From Tropicimonas aquimaris (lineage in GTDB: Bacteria; Pseudomonadota; Alphaproteobacteria; Rhodobacterales; Rhodobacteraceae), in NCBI RefSeq assembly GCF_042676185.1, contig NZ_JBHTJT010000007.1, forward strand, positions 124,001 through 188,000: a DNA stretch of 64,000 nucleotides. Reading direction: 5' to 3'. Shown here piece by piece: positions 51,350-59,173 of the stretch. The notes under the pieces are model-generated. The model was given only the letters and a program-made list of their open reading frames with translations, made no database searches and had not been told where the DNA came from. Made by a program: the position numbers and the translations under genes. Numbering within the stretch: position 1 is the first letter of the stretch; the number at the start of each line of letters is the position of its first letter.

Positions 51350-51420
51350 CGGCTCCCGCCGACGCCCTCCGCCCGCAGGGCGTCGGGCGCCCGTTGGGCC
51401 GGGCGCGCCTTCGGCGCGCA
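51350..51420 (-). repeat. intergenic repeat, family B copy 3 (inverted)
   Basis: Inverted relative to copies 1 and 2: GGCTCCCGCCG, hairpin ACGCCCT-CCGCCCGC-AGGGCGT, then TTGGGCCGGGCGCGC with hairpin GCGCGCC-TTC-GGCGCGC. The block TTGGGCCGGG is the complement of CCCGGCCCAA in copies 1 and 2. The rest of the 51117-51512 gap holds the minus-strand DUF3108 promoter region and the GGAGG before meaB; I see no gene. Confidence 0.6.
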
Positions 51421-51512
51421 GGCCCGTGGCGGCGTCTGGACATTTCCGGCCGGGAGGAGGAAGACAGGCGCCGAGGAACCCGCCCCGAGGCAACGCGGAG
51501 GATCGCAGGCGC

Positions 51513-52496
51513 ATGGATATCGAAGACCTGGCACGCCGGGTGAAGGCTGGCGAACGGCGCGCGCTCGCCCGGGCCATCACCCTGATCGAGAGCAACAGAG
51601 CCGATCACCGTGCCCAGGCGCTCGCGCTTGCCGAGGCGCTCTCCGACACCGGCAACGAGGCGCTGCGCCTCGGCCTCTCAGGCACGCCCGGCGTCGGCAA
51701 GTCCACCTTCATCGAGAGCTTCGGCAACATGCTGACCGAGCAGGGACTGCGCGTCGCCGTGTTGGCGGTCGACCCGTCCTCGGCCCGCTCGGGCGGCTCG
51801 ATCCTCGGGGACAAGACCCGCATGGAGACGCTCTCGCGCAACCCCAACGCCTTCATCCGCCCCTCGCCAAGCCAGTCCGAGCTCGGCGGCGTCGCCCGGC
51901 GCACCCGCGAGGTGGTCGCGCTCTGCGAGGCGGCAGGCTTCGACGTGGTGCTGATCGAGACCGTGGGCGTTGGCCAGTCCGAAACCATGGTCGCCCAGAT
52001 GTCCGACATCTTCCTGCTGCTGCTCGCCCCGGCGGGCGGCGACGAGCTGCAGGGGGTCAAGCGCGGCATCATGGAGATGGCCGACATGATCCTCGTCAAC
52101 AAGGCCGACGGCGCGCTGAAGCCGGTGGCGACCCGCACCTGCGCCGACTACGCCGGCGCCCTGCACCTGCTGCGCAAGCGCCCCGAGGACCCGGAGGGCT
52201 TCCCCAAGGCAATGACCGTCTCCGCCGTCGAGGGCGAGGGGCTGAAGACCGCCTGGGAGGAGATGCAGACCCTCGCCGCCTGGCGCCGCGAGACCGGCCA
52301 CTGGCAGGCCCGCCGCGCCCGCCAGTCCCGCCACTGGTTCGAGGAGGAGGTTCGCCTCGGCCTGCTCGCCCGGCTCTCCGGCTCGCCCGAGATGCGCGCC
52401 CGCATGGAGGCGCTCGGCACCCGTGTCGCCGAGGGCGACCTCGCCCCGGCCGCCGCCGCCCACGAGATGCTCGCCCTGCTCGACGCGGCGCCCTGA
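51513..52496 (+). CDS. meaB: methylmalonyl-CoA mutase-associated GTPase MeaB
   Basis: GTPase chaperone (ArgK/MeaB) that gates and protects B12-dependent acyl-CoA mutases, used in the ethylmalonyl-CoA/propionate pathways. The 327-residue protein has G1 SGTPGVGKSTFIESFGNML (about 57-75), DPSSARSGGSILGDKTRM, ETVGVGQSETMVAQMSDIFL and NKADGALKP (G4). ATG at 51513 (MDIEDLARRVKAGERRALAR) with GGAGG upstream. No mutase gene is in the window. An EamA gene follows after 1 nt. Confidence 0.95.
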   Translation: MDIEDLARRVKAGERRALARAITLIESNRADHRAQALALAEALSDTGNEALRLGLSGTPGVGKSTFIESFGNMLTEQGLRVAVLAVDPSSARSGGSILGDKTRMETLSRNPNAFIRPSPSQSELGGVARRTREVVALCEAAGFDVVLIETVGVGQSETMVAQMSDIFLLLLAPAGGDELQGVKRGIMEMADMILVNKADGALKPVATRTCADYAGALHLLRKRPEDPEGFPKAMTVSAVEGEGLKTAWEEMQTLAAWRRETGHWQARRARQSRHWFEEEVRLGLLARLSGSPEMRARMEALGTRVAEGDLAPAAAAHEMLALLDAAP

Positions 52497-52497
52497 G

Positions 52498-53373
52498 GTG
52501 ACGGCGCTGTCCGACAACCTCCGCGGCGCGCTCTTCATGACCGCCGCCATGGCCGCCTTCGCGCTCGAGGACACCTTCCTCAAGTCCGCCACCGTCACCA
52601 TGGCGGTTGGGCAGGCGCTGATGCTGCTGGGCCTCTTCGGAACCGCGGGCTTCGTCCTGCTCGGCCTGGTCCGCGGCGAGCCGGTCGCCGACCGCCGCAT
52701 GATCCACCCGCGGATGTGGCTCCGCGCGGCCTTCGAGGCCTGCGGCCGCATCTTCTATACCCTCGCCATCGCCATGGCCCCGCTGTCCAACGCCACCGCG
52801 ATCCTGCAGGCGACCCCCATCGTCGTCGTCGCCGGCGCCGCGATGTTCATGGGCGAACAGGTCGGCTGGCGCCGCTGGCTGGCGATTCTCGCGGGCTTCG
52901 CCGGGGTGCTGATGATCCTGCGCCCGGGGCTCTCGGGCTTCGACAGCAGCGCGCTGCTGGCATTTCTGGGCATGCTGGGCTTCGCGGGCCGCGACCTCGC
53001 CACCCGCGCCGCGCCGAAAGGGCTCACCAACGCCCAGATCGGGATCTGCGGCTACTCGATCCTGGTACCCACCGGCGCGCTGCTGCTGGTCGTGACCGGC
53101 AACCCGCTCACCTTCGTGGCCACCGGCATCGGCCATGCCGCCCTCGCCAGCCTGTGCAGCGTCGCAGCCTACACCGGGCTCACCGCCGCAATGCGCATGG
53201 GCGAGGTCTCGGCGGTCACGCCCTTCCGCTACACCCGGCTGCTCTTTGGCGTCGGCCTCGGCATGGCCGTCTTCTCCGAGCGCCCCGACGCGATGACCAT
53301 TGCGGGCAGCGCCGTCATCCTGGCCGCCGGCCTCTATATCATGCTGCGCGAAAGCGGGCTGCGCCGCCGCTGA
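52498..53373 (+). CDS. EamA/DMT-family transporter 3
   Basis: A 291-residue inner-membrane permease with about ten spans: LRGALFMTAAMAAFALEDTF, YTLAIAMAPLSNATAILQAT, a second repeat with GEVSAVTPFRYTRLLFGVGL and the final ITIAGSAVILAAGLYIM-like segment. It starts at the GTG at 52498, one nt after the meaB stop, so it is probably co-transcribed with meaB. Substrate unknown; the physical link with meaB does not suggest one. Confidence 0.88.
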   Translation: MTALSDNLRGALFMTAAMAAFALEDTFLKSATVTMAVGQALMLLGLFGTAGFVLLGLVRGEPVADRRMIHPRMWLRAAFEACGRIFYTLAIAMAPLSNATAILQATPIVVVAGAAMFMGEQVGWRRWLAILAGFAGVLMILRPGLSGFDSSALLAFLGMLGFAGRDLATRAAPKGLTNAQIGICGYSILVPTGALLLVVTGNPLTFVATGIGHAALASLCSVAAYTGLTAAMRMGEVSAVTPFRYTRLLFGVGLGMAVFSERPDAMTIAGSAVILAAGLYIMLRESGLRRR

Positions 53374-53427
53374 TGGGCGCGCACCAGGCCGGGGCGGTAG
53401 ACCGGGCAGGCAAAGGGGGGAATCGGC

Positions 53428-53456
53428 TTGACACCGGCTCCGGCATGCTCTTAAAC
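53428..53456 (+). promoter_or_regulatory. sigma-70 promoter of rpmB
   Basis: TTGACA (53428-53433) and TTAAAC (53451-53456) are separated by exactly 17 bp. The -35 is a perfect consensus. The transcript start would be near 53463, giving a ~79-nt leader to rpmB. Confidence 0.75.
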
Positions 53457-53541
53457 GCGCGGACGGAATTCGGGGCGCCCCGGCCGGACACCCTGGCCCG
53501 GGTTGTGCCCCATTTGTCATACGAACGTCGAGGATCATCCA

Positions 53542-53829
53542 ATGTCGCGTGTCTGCGAACTGACCGGTAAAGGTCCGATGGTTGGCAACAACGTCAGCCA
53601 CGCCAACAACAAGACCAAGCGCCGCTTTCTGCCGAACCTGCAGGACGTGACGCTCATCTCCGACGCCCTCGGGCGCTCCTTCAAGCTGCGGATCTCGTCC
53701 TCCGCCCTGCGGTCGGTCGACCACCGCGGCGGTCTCGACGCGTTTCTCGCCAAGGCCAGCGACGAAGAGCTCTCCGCCAAGGCGCTGAAGATCAAAAAGG
53801 ATATCGCCAAGGCCCAGGCAGCCGCCTGA
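53542..53829 (+). CDS. rpmB: 50S ribosomal protein L28
   Basis: A 95-residue large-subunit protein starting MSRVCELTGKGPMVGNNVSH and ANNKTKRRFLPNLQDVTL, the invariant L28 start. The C-terminal half (DEELSAKALKIKKDIAKAQ) is typical for alphaproteobacteria. The zinc-ribbon cysteines of some L28 proteins are absent. ATG at 53542 with GAGG upstream; an in-frame ATG 13 codons earlier is not homologous. Confidence 0.98.
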   Translation: MSRVCELTGKGPMVGNNVSHANNKTKRRFLPNLQDVTLISDALGRSFKLRISSSALRSVDHRGGLDAFLAKASDEELSAKALKIKKDIAKAQAAA

Positions 53830-53926
53830 TCCGGCCTCCGGCTCTTTCTGACGCGGCCTCGCCGACCGGCGGGGCCGCTTCCTTTTGTGCGTTGCGTTTC
53901 CCGGATGCCTGTCTAGTGTGCATCCG

Positions 53927-54265
53927 ATGACTGGCCGCCTGCTATCCTTCGTGCTGATCCTGAGCCTCGGACTCTCGTCCCTGGGCTTCGGCATGGCGCT
54001 CGGCAGGGCGCCGGCCGTGGGCGAAATGGTGATCTGCACCGGCTACGGCGCGGTCACGGTCTCCTTCGATGCCGACGGCAACCCGGTCGAATCGCACGGC
54101 CTCTGCCCCGACGCCGCGCTGGCCTTCTGGGCCGAACCGCCGGCGCCGCCGGCCACAGCCGCCCCGGCAGACCTGGCTCTGGTCTGGGGCGACCGGTTGC
54201 AGGACGTCGCGATCGCCCCCGCCAGGGTGCCGCACGGCCGCGGCGCCCGCGCCCCTCCCGCCTGA
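53927..54265 (+). CDS. small exported protein before the copper chaperone (DUF2946-like)
   Basis: A 112-residue protein: signal-like hydrophobic N-terminus (MTGRLLSFVLILSLGLSSLG), then GEMVICTGYGAVTVSFDADG and HGLCPDAALAFWAEPPAPPA. The I-C-T-G ... D-x-D-G-x-P ... H-x-x-C-P-D pattern resembles DUF2946-type proteins that accompany copper genes, though one cysteine of the usual CxxC is missing. Located 71 nt upstream of the PCuAC gene, likely in the same transcript. Copper handling is inferred from context. Confidence 0.6.
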   Translation: MTGRLLSFVLILSLGLSSLGFGMALGRAPAVGEMVICTGYGAVTVSFDADGNPVESHGLCPDAALAFWAEPPAPPATAAPADLALVWGDRLQDVAIAPARVPHGRGARAPPA

Positions 54266-54336
54266 TCCTGTCCGACCGGCCCCGGCAGCCTGCCGAGGCC
54301 TCACCCAGACCAGACACAGATCAGACGGAGACCCAG

Positions 54337-54804
54337 ATGTCCCTGAACCCCCTCTTCGCGGCAGCAGCCGCGCTCGTTCTCGCCACCCCGGCCCTTGCCG
54401 ATATCGAGATCGTCGACGCCTACGCCCGCGCCGCCATGGCCAATGCCAAGTCCGGTGCGGCCTTCATGGAAATCCACAACACCGGCAGCGAGGACGACCG
54501 GCTTGTCGGCGCCGCCTCCGACATCGCCGCCAGGGTCGAGCTGCATACCCATATCGGCGACGCCAACGGCGTGATGCAGATGGTGCAGGTCGAGGAAGGC
54601 TTCCCGATCCCCGCCGGCAGCACCCACATGCTCCAGCGCGGCGGCGACCATGTCATGTTCATGGGGCTCACCGGTCCGATGAACGACGGCGAGACGGTCA
54701 CGGTGACGCTGAGCTTCGAGAAGGCCGGCGACATCACCGTCGAGATCCCGGTCGACCTGCAGCGCCAGCCCGGCCAGCCGATGCAGCACGGCATGAGTAA
54801 CTGA
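54337..54804 (+). CDS. periplasmic copper chaperone PCuAC
   Basis: Copper(I) chaperone that delivers metal to the CuA site of cytochrome c oxidase. The 155-residue protein has a signal peptide (MSLNPLFAAAAALVLATPALA) and the metal-binding pattern H-x-H ... M-x-M ... H-M (ELHTHIGDANGVMQMVQVEE, then PAGSTHMLQRGGDHVMFMGL). The C-terminus ends in MQHGMSN, a Met/His tail. It lies downstream of the DUF2946-like gene and is followed by a family A repeat. Confidence 0.93.
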   Translation: MSLNPLFAAAAALVLATPALADIEIVDAYARAAMANAKSGAAFMEIHNTGSEDDRLVGAASDIAARVELHTHIGDANGVMQMVQVEEGFPIPAGSTHMLQRGGDHVMFMGLTGPMNDGETVTVTLSFEKAGDITVEIPVDLQRQPGQPMQHGMSN

Positions 54805-54898
54805 CGGGACCGCGTCGGCGGCGCCGACCCGCTCGGGCCGGCGCTGCCGGCCGTCGCGCGCCGGCCGGGGGCCATGCCCCCGGGGCGCCCGGCCTCTT

Positions 54899-54960
54899 CT
54901 GTCGGAAAAAATCCTCGGGGGGAGCGCGGCCATGCCGCGCGGGGGGCAGACAGCCCCCCC
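54899..54960 (+). repeat. intergenic repeat, family A copy 4
   Basis: CTGTCGGAAAAAATCCTCGG GGGG head, copy-specific hairpin GCGCGGC-CAT-GCCGCGC (54924-54940), tail GGGGGGC-AGACA-GCCCCCC. Between convergent PCuAC and sirtuin genes. Just before it, a GC hairpin (GGGGGC-CAT-GCCCCC, 54877-54892) adds further structure. Confidence 0.7.
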
Positions 54961-54982
54961 TCCGCCCGCACCGCCGAGGCGC

Positions 54983-55693
54983 TCAGATCTGCTGACGGAG
55001 CCCGCCGGCCAGAAGCCCCTCGACCCAGCCCGGCACGACCTCGGTCGCCGGCCCCTCGAAGCGCCGGTCGAACATCCCGCTCAGCTCCGACGGCTCGAGG
55101 TTCAGCTCCACCGTCTCCGCCCCGGCCGCGTTCGCATGCATCACGAAACCGGCCGCGGGAAAGACCTGCCCAGAGGTGCCGATGGCGGCAAACAGGTCGG
55201 CGCTGATCACGTGGCGCTCGATCAGGTCCATGTCGTAGGGCATCTCGCCGAACCAGACGATGTCCGGCCGGGTCGCCGCCTCGCCGCATTCGGGACAGGC
55301 ATCCTCGGCCCGCATCACCAGCGGCGCGGTCCAGTGGGCGCCGCATAGCGCACAGAGCGCCCCGGTCAGCTCGCCATGCATGTGGATCACCCGCTGGTGG
55401 CCGGCGCGCTCGTGCAGGTCGTCGATGTTCTGGGTCACCAGCACCACCTCGCCCTGCCAGTCCCGCTCCAGCCGCGCCAGCGCCGCATGGGCCGCGTTCG
55501 GCTCGGCGGCCTGGGCATTGGCCCGCCGCGCGTTGTAGAAATCGTGGACGAGGGCCGGGTTGCGGGCGAAGCCCTCGGGTGTGGCGACTTCCTCGAGGTC
55601 GTATTGCGACCAGATCCCGCCGACATCCCGGAACGTCCCCAGCCCGCTTTCGGCGGAGATCCCCGCGCCGGTCAGAATCACGATCTTGCGCAT
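54983..55693 (-). CDS. cobB: NAD-dependent protein deacylase (sirtuin, CobB type)
   Basis: Removes acyl groups from lysine with NAD+. The 236-residue protein has NAD-binding LTGAGISAESGLGTFRDVGG (about 7-26), QNIDDLHERAG, catalytic His in VIHMHGELTGALC and zinc-ribbon pairs CALC and CPEC. FYNARR (about 52-57) gives the Y-x-x-R pair that in class III sirtuins allows desuccinylase/demalonylase activity. I start at 55693 where homology begins. Convergent with the PCuAC gene. Confidence 0.94.
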   Translation of the reverse strand: MRKIVILTGAGISAESGLGTFRDVGGIWSQYDLEEVATPEGFARNPALVHDFYNARRANAQAAEPNAAHAALARLERDWQGEVVLVTQNIDDLHERAGHQRVIHMHGELTGALCALCGAHWTAPLVMRAEDACPECGEAATRPDIVWFGEMPYDMDLIERHVISADLFAAIGTSGQVFPAAGFVMHANAAGAETVELNLEPSELSGMFDRRFEGPATEVVPGWVEGLLAGGLRQQI

Positions 55694-55999
55694 CTTTCGC
55701 TCCTTCAGACCCGGTGCCCCGTTTCGCGGCCGGGCGGGGCAGGGGGCATCACTCACCCCGTTTCTGGAACAGGCAGCCGCCAGAGGCAACGGTCGAAGGT
55801 CAGAGACCGCGGCAGACAGGCGGCGTGTCGCGATCCGCGCCCGCAACCGCCTCGGCACGCCGGGATTCCGCGCAGCGCTGCCAATGGGGCGGGCAGAGGC
55901 GACAGGCTCCGGGCAAGGCAGCGAATCGCAAGCGGACCCCGCTCAACCTGTCTCAATGGCAGCCTTGACCCGGCCACGCCCCGGGCGCACCCATGGGCC

Positions 56000-56479
56000 A
56001 TGACCGAGCCGACCCACGCCGCCCCGCCCCGCATCCTTTTCGTCTGCCTTGGCAATATCTGTCGCTCTCCCGCTGCCGAAGGCGTGGCGCGGGAGCTGGC
56101 CTCTCGTGCCGGACAGGCGGTGGAATTCGACAGCGCCGGCACCGGCAGCTGGCATGTGGGAGAGCCCCCCGACCGGCGGATGCAGGCCACCGCACGCGAC
56201 TCGGGATACGACCTTTCCGGCCTCCGGGCGCGGCAGTTCGTGCCGGAGGATTTCTCCCGCTTCGACCTGATCGTCGCGATGGACCGTCAGAATCTGGAAG
56301 ATATCGAGGCGCAACGCCCGCCGGGCAACGAAACGCCCGTCCGGCTGTTCCTGGCCTATGGCCCGTCCGAGCGTGTCGATGTTCCGGACCCCTATTACGA
56401 GGGCGGATTCGATCTCGTCCTGCGGCTCATCGAACATGCCGCGATGGGGCTTCTGGGAGAGTTGCGCCGGCCGCGGTGA
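56000..56479 (+). CDS. low-molecular-weight protein-tyrosine phosphatase
   Basis: A 159-residue LMW-PTP. The P-loop is ILFVCLGNICRSPAAEG (Cys-x5-Arg, about 13-29) and the general-acid loop is VDVPDPYYEGGFD (about 125-137). In proteobacteria such enzymes act on tyrosine kinases of polysaccharide export or on arsenate reduction; which applies here is unclear. The ATG at 56000 fits the family start; no SD is strong. Confidence 0.93.
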   Translation: MTEPTHAAPPRILFVCLGNICRSPAAEGVARELASRAGQAVEFDSAGTGSWHVGEPPDRRMQATARDSGYDLSGLRARQFVPEDFSRFDLIVAMDRQNLEDIEAQRPPGNETPVRLFLAYGPSERVDVPDPYYEGGFDLVLRLIEHAAMGLLGELRRPR

Positions 56480-56546
56480 CGCAGGCCGGCGGGCAGGGGG
56501 CGCGGGCCCCCGTGAGAGCGGCCGAAATGCCCGGCCGCCAATGCTA

Positions 56547-56870
56547 TCAGCTGCAGACGTTGCCTGCGGTAGTGCCGAACGCCTTGTAGCGCTTCCAGAA
56601 CTCCTCGTCCGAGGAGCGGTCGGATTGGCGGATCTCCTGCGCGCGGTGCGGGTCCTTGAAGAACTTCGCGGCCATCCGCTGGTCCCGGCGGGTCAGCATC
56701 TGGTCGGCGACGCGCTGGATGCAATCGCACAGCGGCCGGGAGGCCGCGCGGCGGTTGGAACTCATGCAGGCGCGCTCGATGGTCGAGCCGGCCTCTGCCG
56801 ACGGCGCCGAGATCATGCCAAGCGGAAGCGCAAGCGCCGCCGCCAACAGAAGTGTGGTGAGGGTTTTCAT
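56547..56870 (-). CDS. secreted protein of unknown function
   Basis: A 107-residue exported protein: signal peptide MKTLTTLLLAAALALPLGMI up to about residue 27 (SAEA), then a helical, arginine-rich body with cysteine pairs (IERACMSSNRRAASRPLCDC and AGNVCS). The body reads IQRVADQMLTRRDQRMAAKF and SDRSSDEEFWKRYKAFG. I recall similar short proteins in Rhodobacteraceae but no function. The ATG at 56870 is set by the signal peptide. Confidence 0.7.
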   Translation of the reverse strand: MKTLTTLLLAAALALPLGMISAPSAEAGSTIERACMSSNRRAASRPLCDCIQRVADQMLTRRDQRMAAKFFKDPHRAQEIRQSDRSSDEEFWKRYKAFGTTAGNVCS

Positions 56871-57021
56871 GTGCTCTGCCTCGATATTGCCTGGACCGGC
56901 CGTCTTGCCGCGGTCGATGGTCCAATCCCTCCTTTGTGCCAGAATTGTCGGGAAATATCAACGTTTGCTGAACGCCGGGGCGAAAATCAGCGCCCGCCTG
57001 TCGGGCGCCGGCCACAGACCT

Positions 57022-57294
57022 TCATCCGCGCAGCACCCGGAAGCCATCCGCTCCCGTCACTCCGCGCGCCTCCCAGTCGATGCTGTCCACCCGGCCCGCC
57101 GGAGGGCCGCTCCGCATCGCCTCGATCATCGAATCGACCGCCTCTCCGGGTCCCTCGAGCAGCGCCGAGACCGAGCCGTCGGCCTCGTTCCGGACCCAAC
57201 CGGCGAGTCCCCGCGCCGCCGCCTCGCCACGGCACCAGGCGCGGTAGCCCACGCCCTGCACCCGTCCGCGCACCCGCACCGCGACCGCCAGCAT
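57022..57294 (-). CDS. acyP: acylphosphatase
   Basis: Hydrolyses acyl phosphates. The 90-residue protein shows the signature VRGRVQGVGYRAWCRGEAAA (oxyanion Arg about residue 20) and GLAGWVRNEADGSVSALLEG with the catalytic Asn. The ATG at 57294 starts right at the fold, 4 nt after the VOC-gene stop, so the two are co-transcribed. Confidence 0.94.
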   Translation of the reverse strand: MLAVAVRVRGRVQGVGYRAWCRGEAAARGLAGWVRNEADGSVSALLEGPGEAVDSMIEAMRSGPPAGRVDSIDWEARGVTGADGFRVLRG

Positions 57295-57298
57295 CGCT

Positions 57299-57889
57299 TC
57301 AGCGCCCGCGATAGGGATCGGCCGGCGCCCGGCTCTCCGAAAGCGTCTGCTGGCGCCGCTCCACCAACAGCTCGATCGCATCGGCCAGGTGCACCTCCTG
57401 AATGTTGTAATCGCCGCGCGCGACCCGGATCCGGTGCGCCTCGATCATCACGTCGGCATGGGTGCAGCCAACCGGCGGCTCGAACCGGTAGCAGGCCAGC
57501 TCGATCAGCAGACCCAGCGGGTCGGTGAAATAGATCGAATCCATGAACCCGCGGTCCTTCGGCCCCGAATGCCGGATGCCGCGCTCGTCGAGCCGCTTCG
57601 CGGTCTGGCTGAATGTCGCCCGGCTGACGTTGAACGCCAGATGATGCACGCAGCCCGCGTCGGTCGGTGTGCGCGCCGGGTTGGGGCGCCGGTTCTCGTT
57701 GGTGAAGACGGTGATCAGCCGCCCGTCGCCGGGGTCGAAATACAGATGCCCTTCGCTGGGCCTGTCGAGATTGGGTTGATCGAAGACGAAGGGCATGCCG
57801 AGCACGCCCTCCCAGAAATCGATGGATGTCTTTCGATCGGCACCGGTTAGCGTGATGTGGTGCACGCCCTGTGTCTGCAATTTGCGCAT
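57299..57889 (-). CDS. VOC-family (glyoxalase/extradiol dioxygenase) protein
   Basis: A 196-residue protein with two vicinal-oxygen-chelate modules: VHHITLTGADRKTSIDFWEG with VLGMPFVFDQPNLDR, and GCVHHLAFNVSRATFSQTAK with IYFTDPLGLLIELACYRF. The His, His and Glu ligands (VHHI, CVHHL, IELA) mark a metalloenzyme; substrate unknown. The C-terminal ~40 residues (HLADAIELLVERRQQTLSES) are an extra helix. ATG at 57889. Upstream of acyP. Confidence 0.85.
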   Translation of the reverse strand: MRKLQTQGVHHITLTGADRKTSIDFWEGVLGMPFVFDQPNLDRPSEGHLYFDPGDGRLITVFTNENRRPNPARTPTDAGCVHHLAFNVSRATFSQTAKRLDERGIRHSGPKDRGFMDSIYFTDPLGLLIELACYRFEPPVGCTHADVMIEAHRIRVARGDYNIQEVHLADAIELLVERRQQTLSESRAPADPYRGR

Positions 57890-58134
57890 GCCAGTCTCCC
57901 CCCGAACGACACCCATCCGTAAAGGCAGGGTATAGCATTGCGGGCTCCGGTCAAATTCCCTCGTGCCGGGGATTGCGGCGCGCAAGCGCGGCCACGGCGC
58001 GACAGCGCGTCCCTGCGTGACGGTCGGAGAGGCGCGTGACGCGGTCCGCGCCAATCCCGACGCCTCGGACCACTGCGCCGGGGCCCCGGAAGCGGCGCGC
58101 GACGTGGCCTGGCGGCTGGCGTCTCCCGCCGCGC

Positions 58135-58974
58135 TCAGGCGATGGTGATGTCGTCGATCAGGTCGGTCTTGTCGTCGATGCCACGCAGCACCAGCGTCTC
58201 GTCCCCGAAGTCGAAGACCACCTTGCCGGATTTCTCCTCGGCGAACTTGTTGACCACCTTGCGGCGCGTCAGGTCGTTGTTCCAGAGATCTGAATCCAGA
58301 ACCAGTCGGTCGGTGTCGTCCGCGAAATCCTTGATGATGTCGATGTCGTCGCCAACCGAGAACAGGAAGGTGTCCGCCCCCTTGTCGCCGGACAACACGT
58401 CCTTGCCCTTGCCGCCCTCGATCGTGTCGGCGCCCTTGCCGCCGCTGATCGTGTCGTTGCCGCCCGCGCCAAGCAGCGTGTCGTCGCCGGCGCGGCCCAG
58501 CATCGTGTCGGCCCCGGCGTAACCGATTGCAGCGTCATCGTAACGGCTCAGGTCGAAGGTGTCGTTGCCGGCGAAGATCGCCTTGAAGATCCGGGCGTCA
58601 TCGCCGGTCCGCTTGGTCTTCATCGCGTCGTTGACGTCCTTGGCCGAGACCTCGAAGTCCTGAATCGACCAAAGGTCGATCCGTTCGCCGCCGGAGTCAA
58701 AGCTCAGGTGCATCCCCTGGATCTTGCCGCCCGTCATCTCGTTGTCGGCGCTCCATTGCTCGGAGCTCTCCGCCGTGATTCTTCGGCCGGTGAGTTGCAG
58801 CAGCAGGTAGGAGCCCTCGTCAGCAAAGGCGATCTCGAAGGCGTCGCGATAGGTCGTGCCCGAATACTCGAACGGATCGTCGTCGTAGAAACCGAAGGAC
58901 ACCGCGTCCTTCCATACGTCGTTGAGGTTGTAATAGGGCTGGTAGAATGTGTCGGTCGCGTTCACGCTCGCCAT
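58135..58974 (-). CDS. RTX-type secreted calcium-binding protein 1
   Basis: A 279-residue acidic protein. Residues 1-~135 form an unrecognised domain (QPYYNLNDVWKDAVSFGFYD). RTX nonapeptides follow (about 150-205: GYAGADTMLG, GRAGDDTLLG, GGNDTISGG, GGKGKDVLSG). The C-terminal ~75 residues contain LVLDSDLWNNDLTRRKV and a final TDLIDDITIA. RTX proteins fold on Ca2+ binding and leave by a type I system; no transporter gene is near. The C-terminal module is shared with the protein at 60635-61537. Confidence 0.85.
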   Translation of the reverse strand: MASVNATDTFYQPYYNLNDVWKDAVSFGFYDDDPFEYSGTTYRDAFEIAFADEGSYLLLQLTGRRITAESSEQWSADNEMTGGKIQGMHLSFDSGGERIDLWSIQDFEVSAKDVNDAMKTKRTGDDARIFKAIFAGNDTFDLSRYDDAAIGYAGADTMLGRAGDDTLLGAGGNDTISGGKGADTIEGGKGKDVLSGDKGADTFLFSVGDDIDIIKDFADDTDRLVLDSDLWNNDLTRRKVVNKFAEEKSGKVVFDFGDETLVLRGIDDKTDLIDDITIA

Positions 58975-59173
58975 CGGGCTCTCCGGTCATCTGCTCTTTC
59001 CGCCCACCTTCCACGCCTCCGTGGCCCTGTCAAACGGGGCTGGCGGTTCGTTGCCGTTTCCCGCCTGTCCAGGTGACCCGACGTCCCGGATGCGCGCCGT
59101 GCCCGCCGCTTGCTAGCCTCCCGGTGGGCCAGGCCCGCTCCAACGTCCCCGACCCCGCATCGTGGAGGTCATC

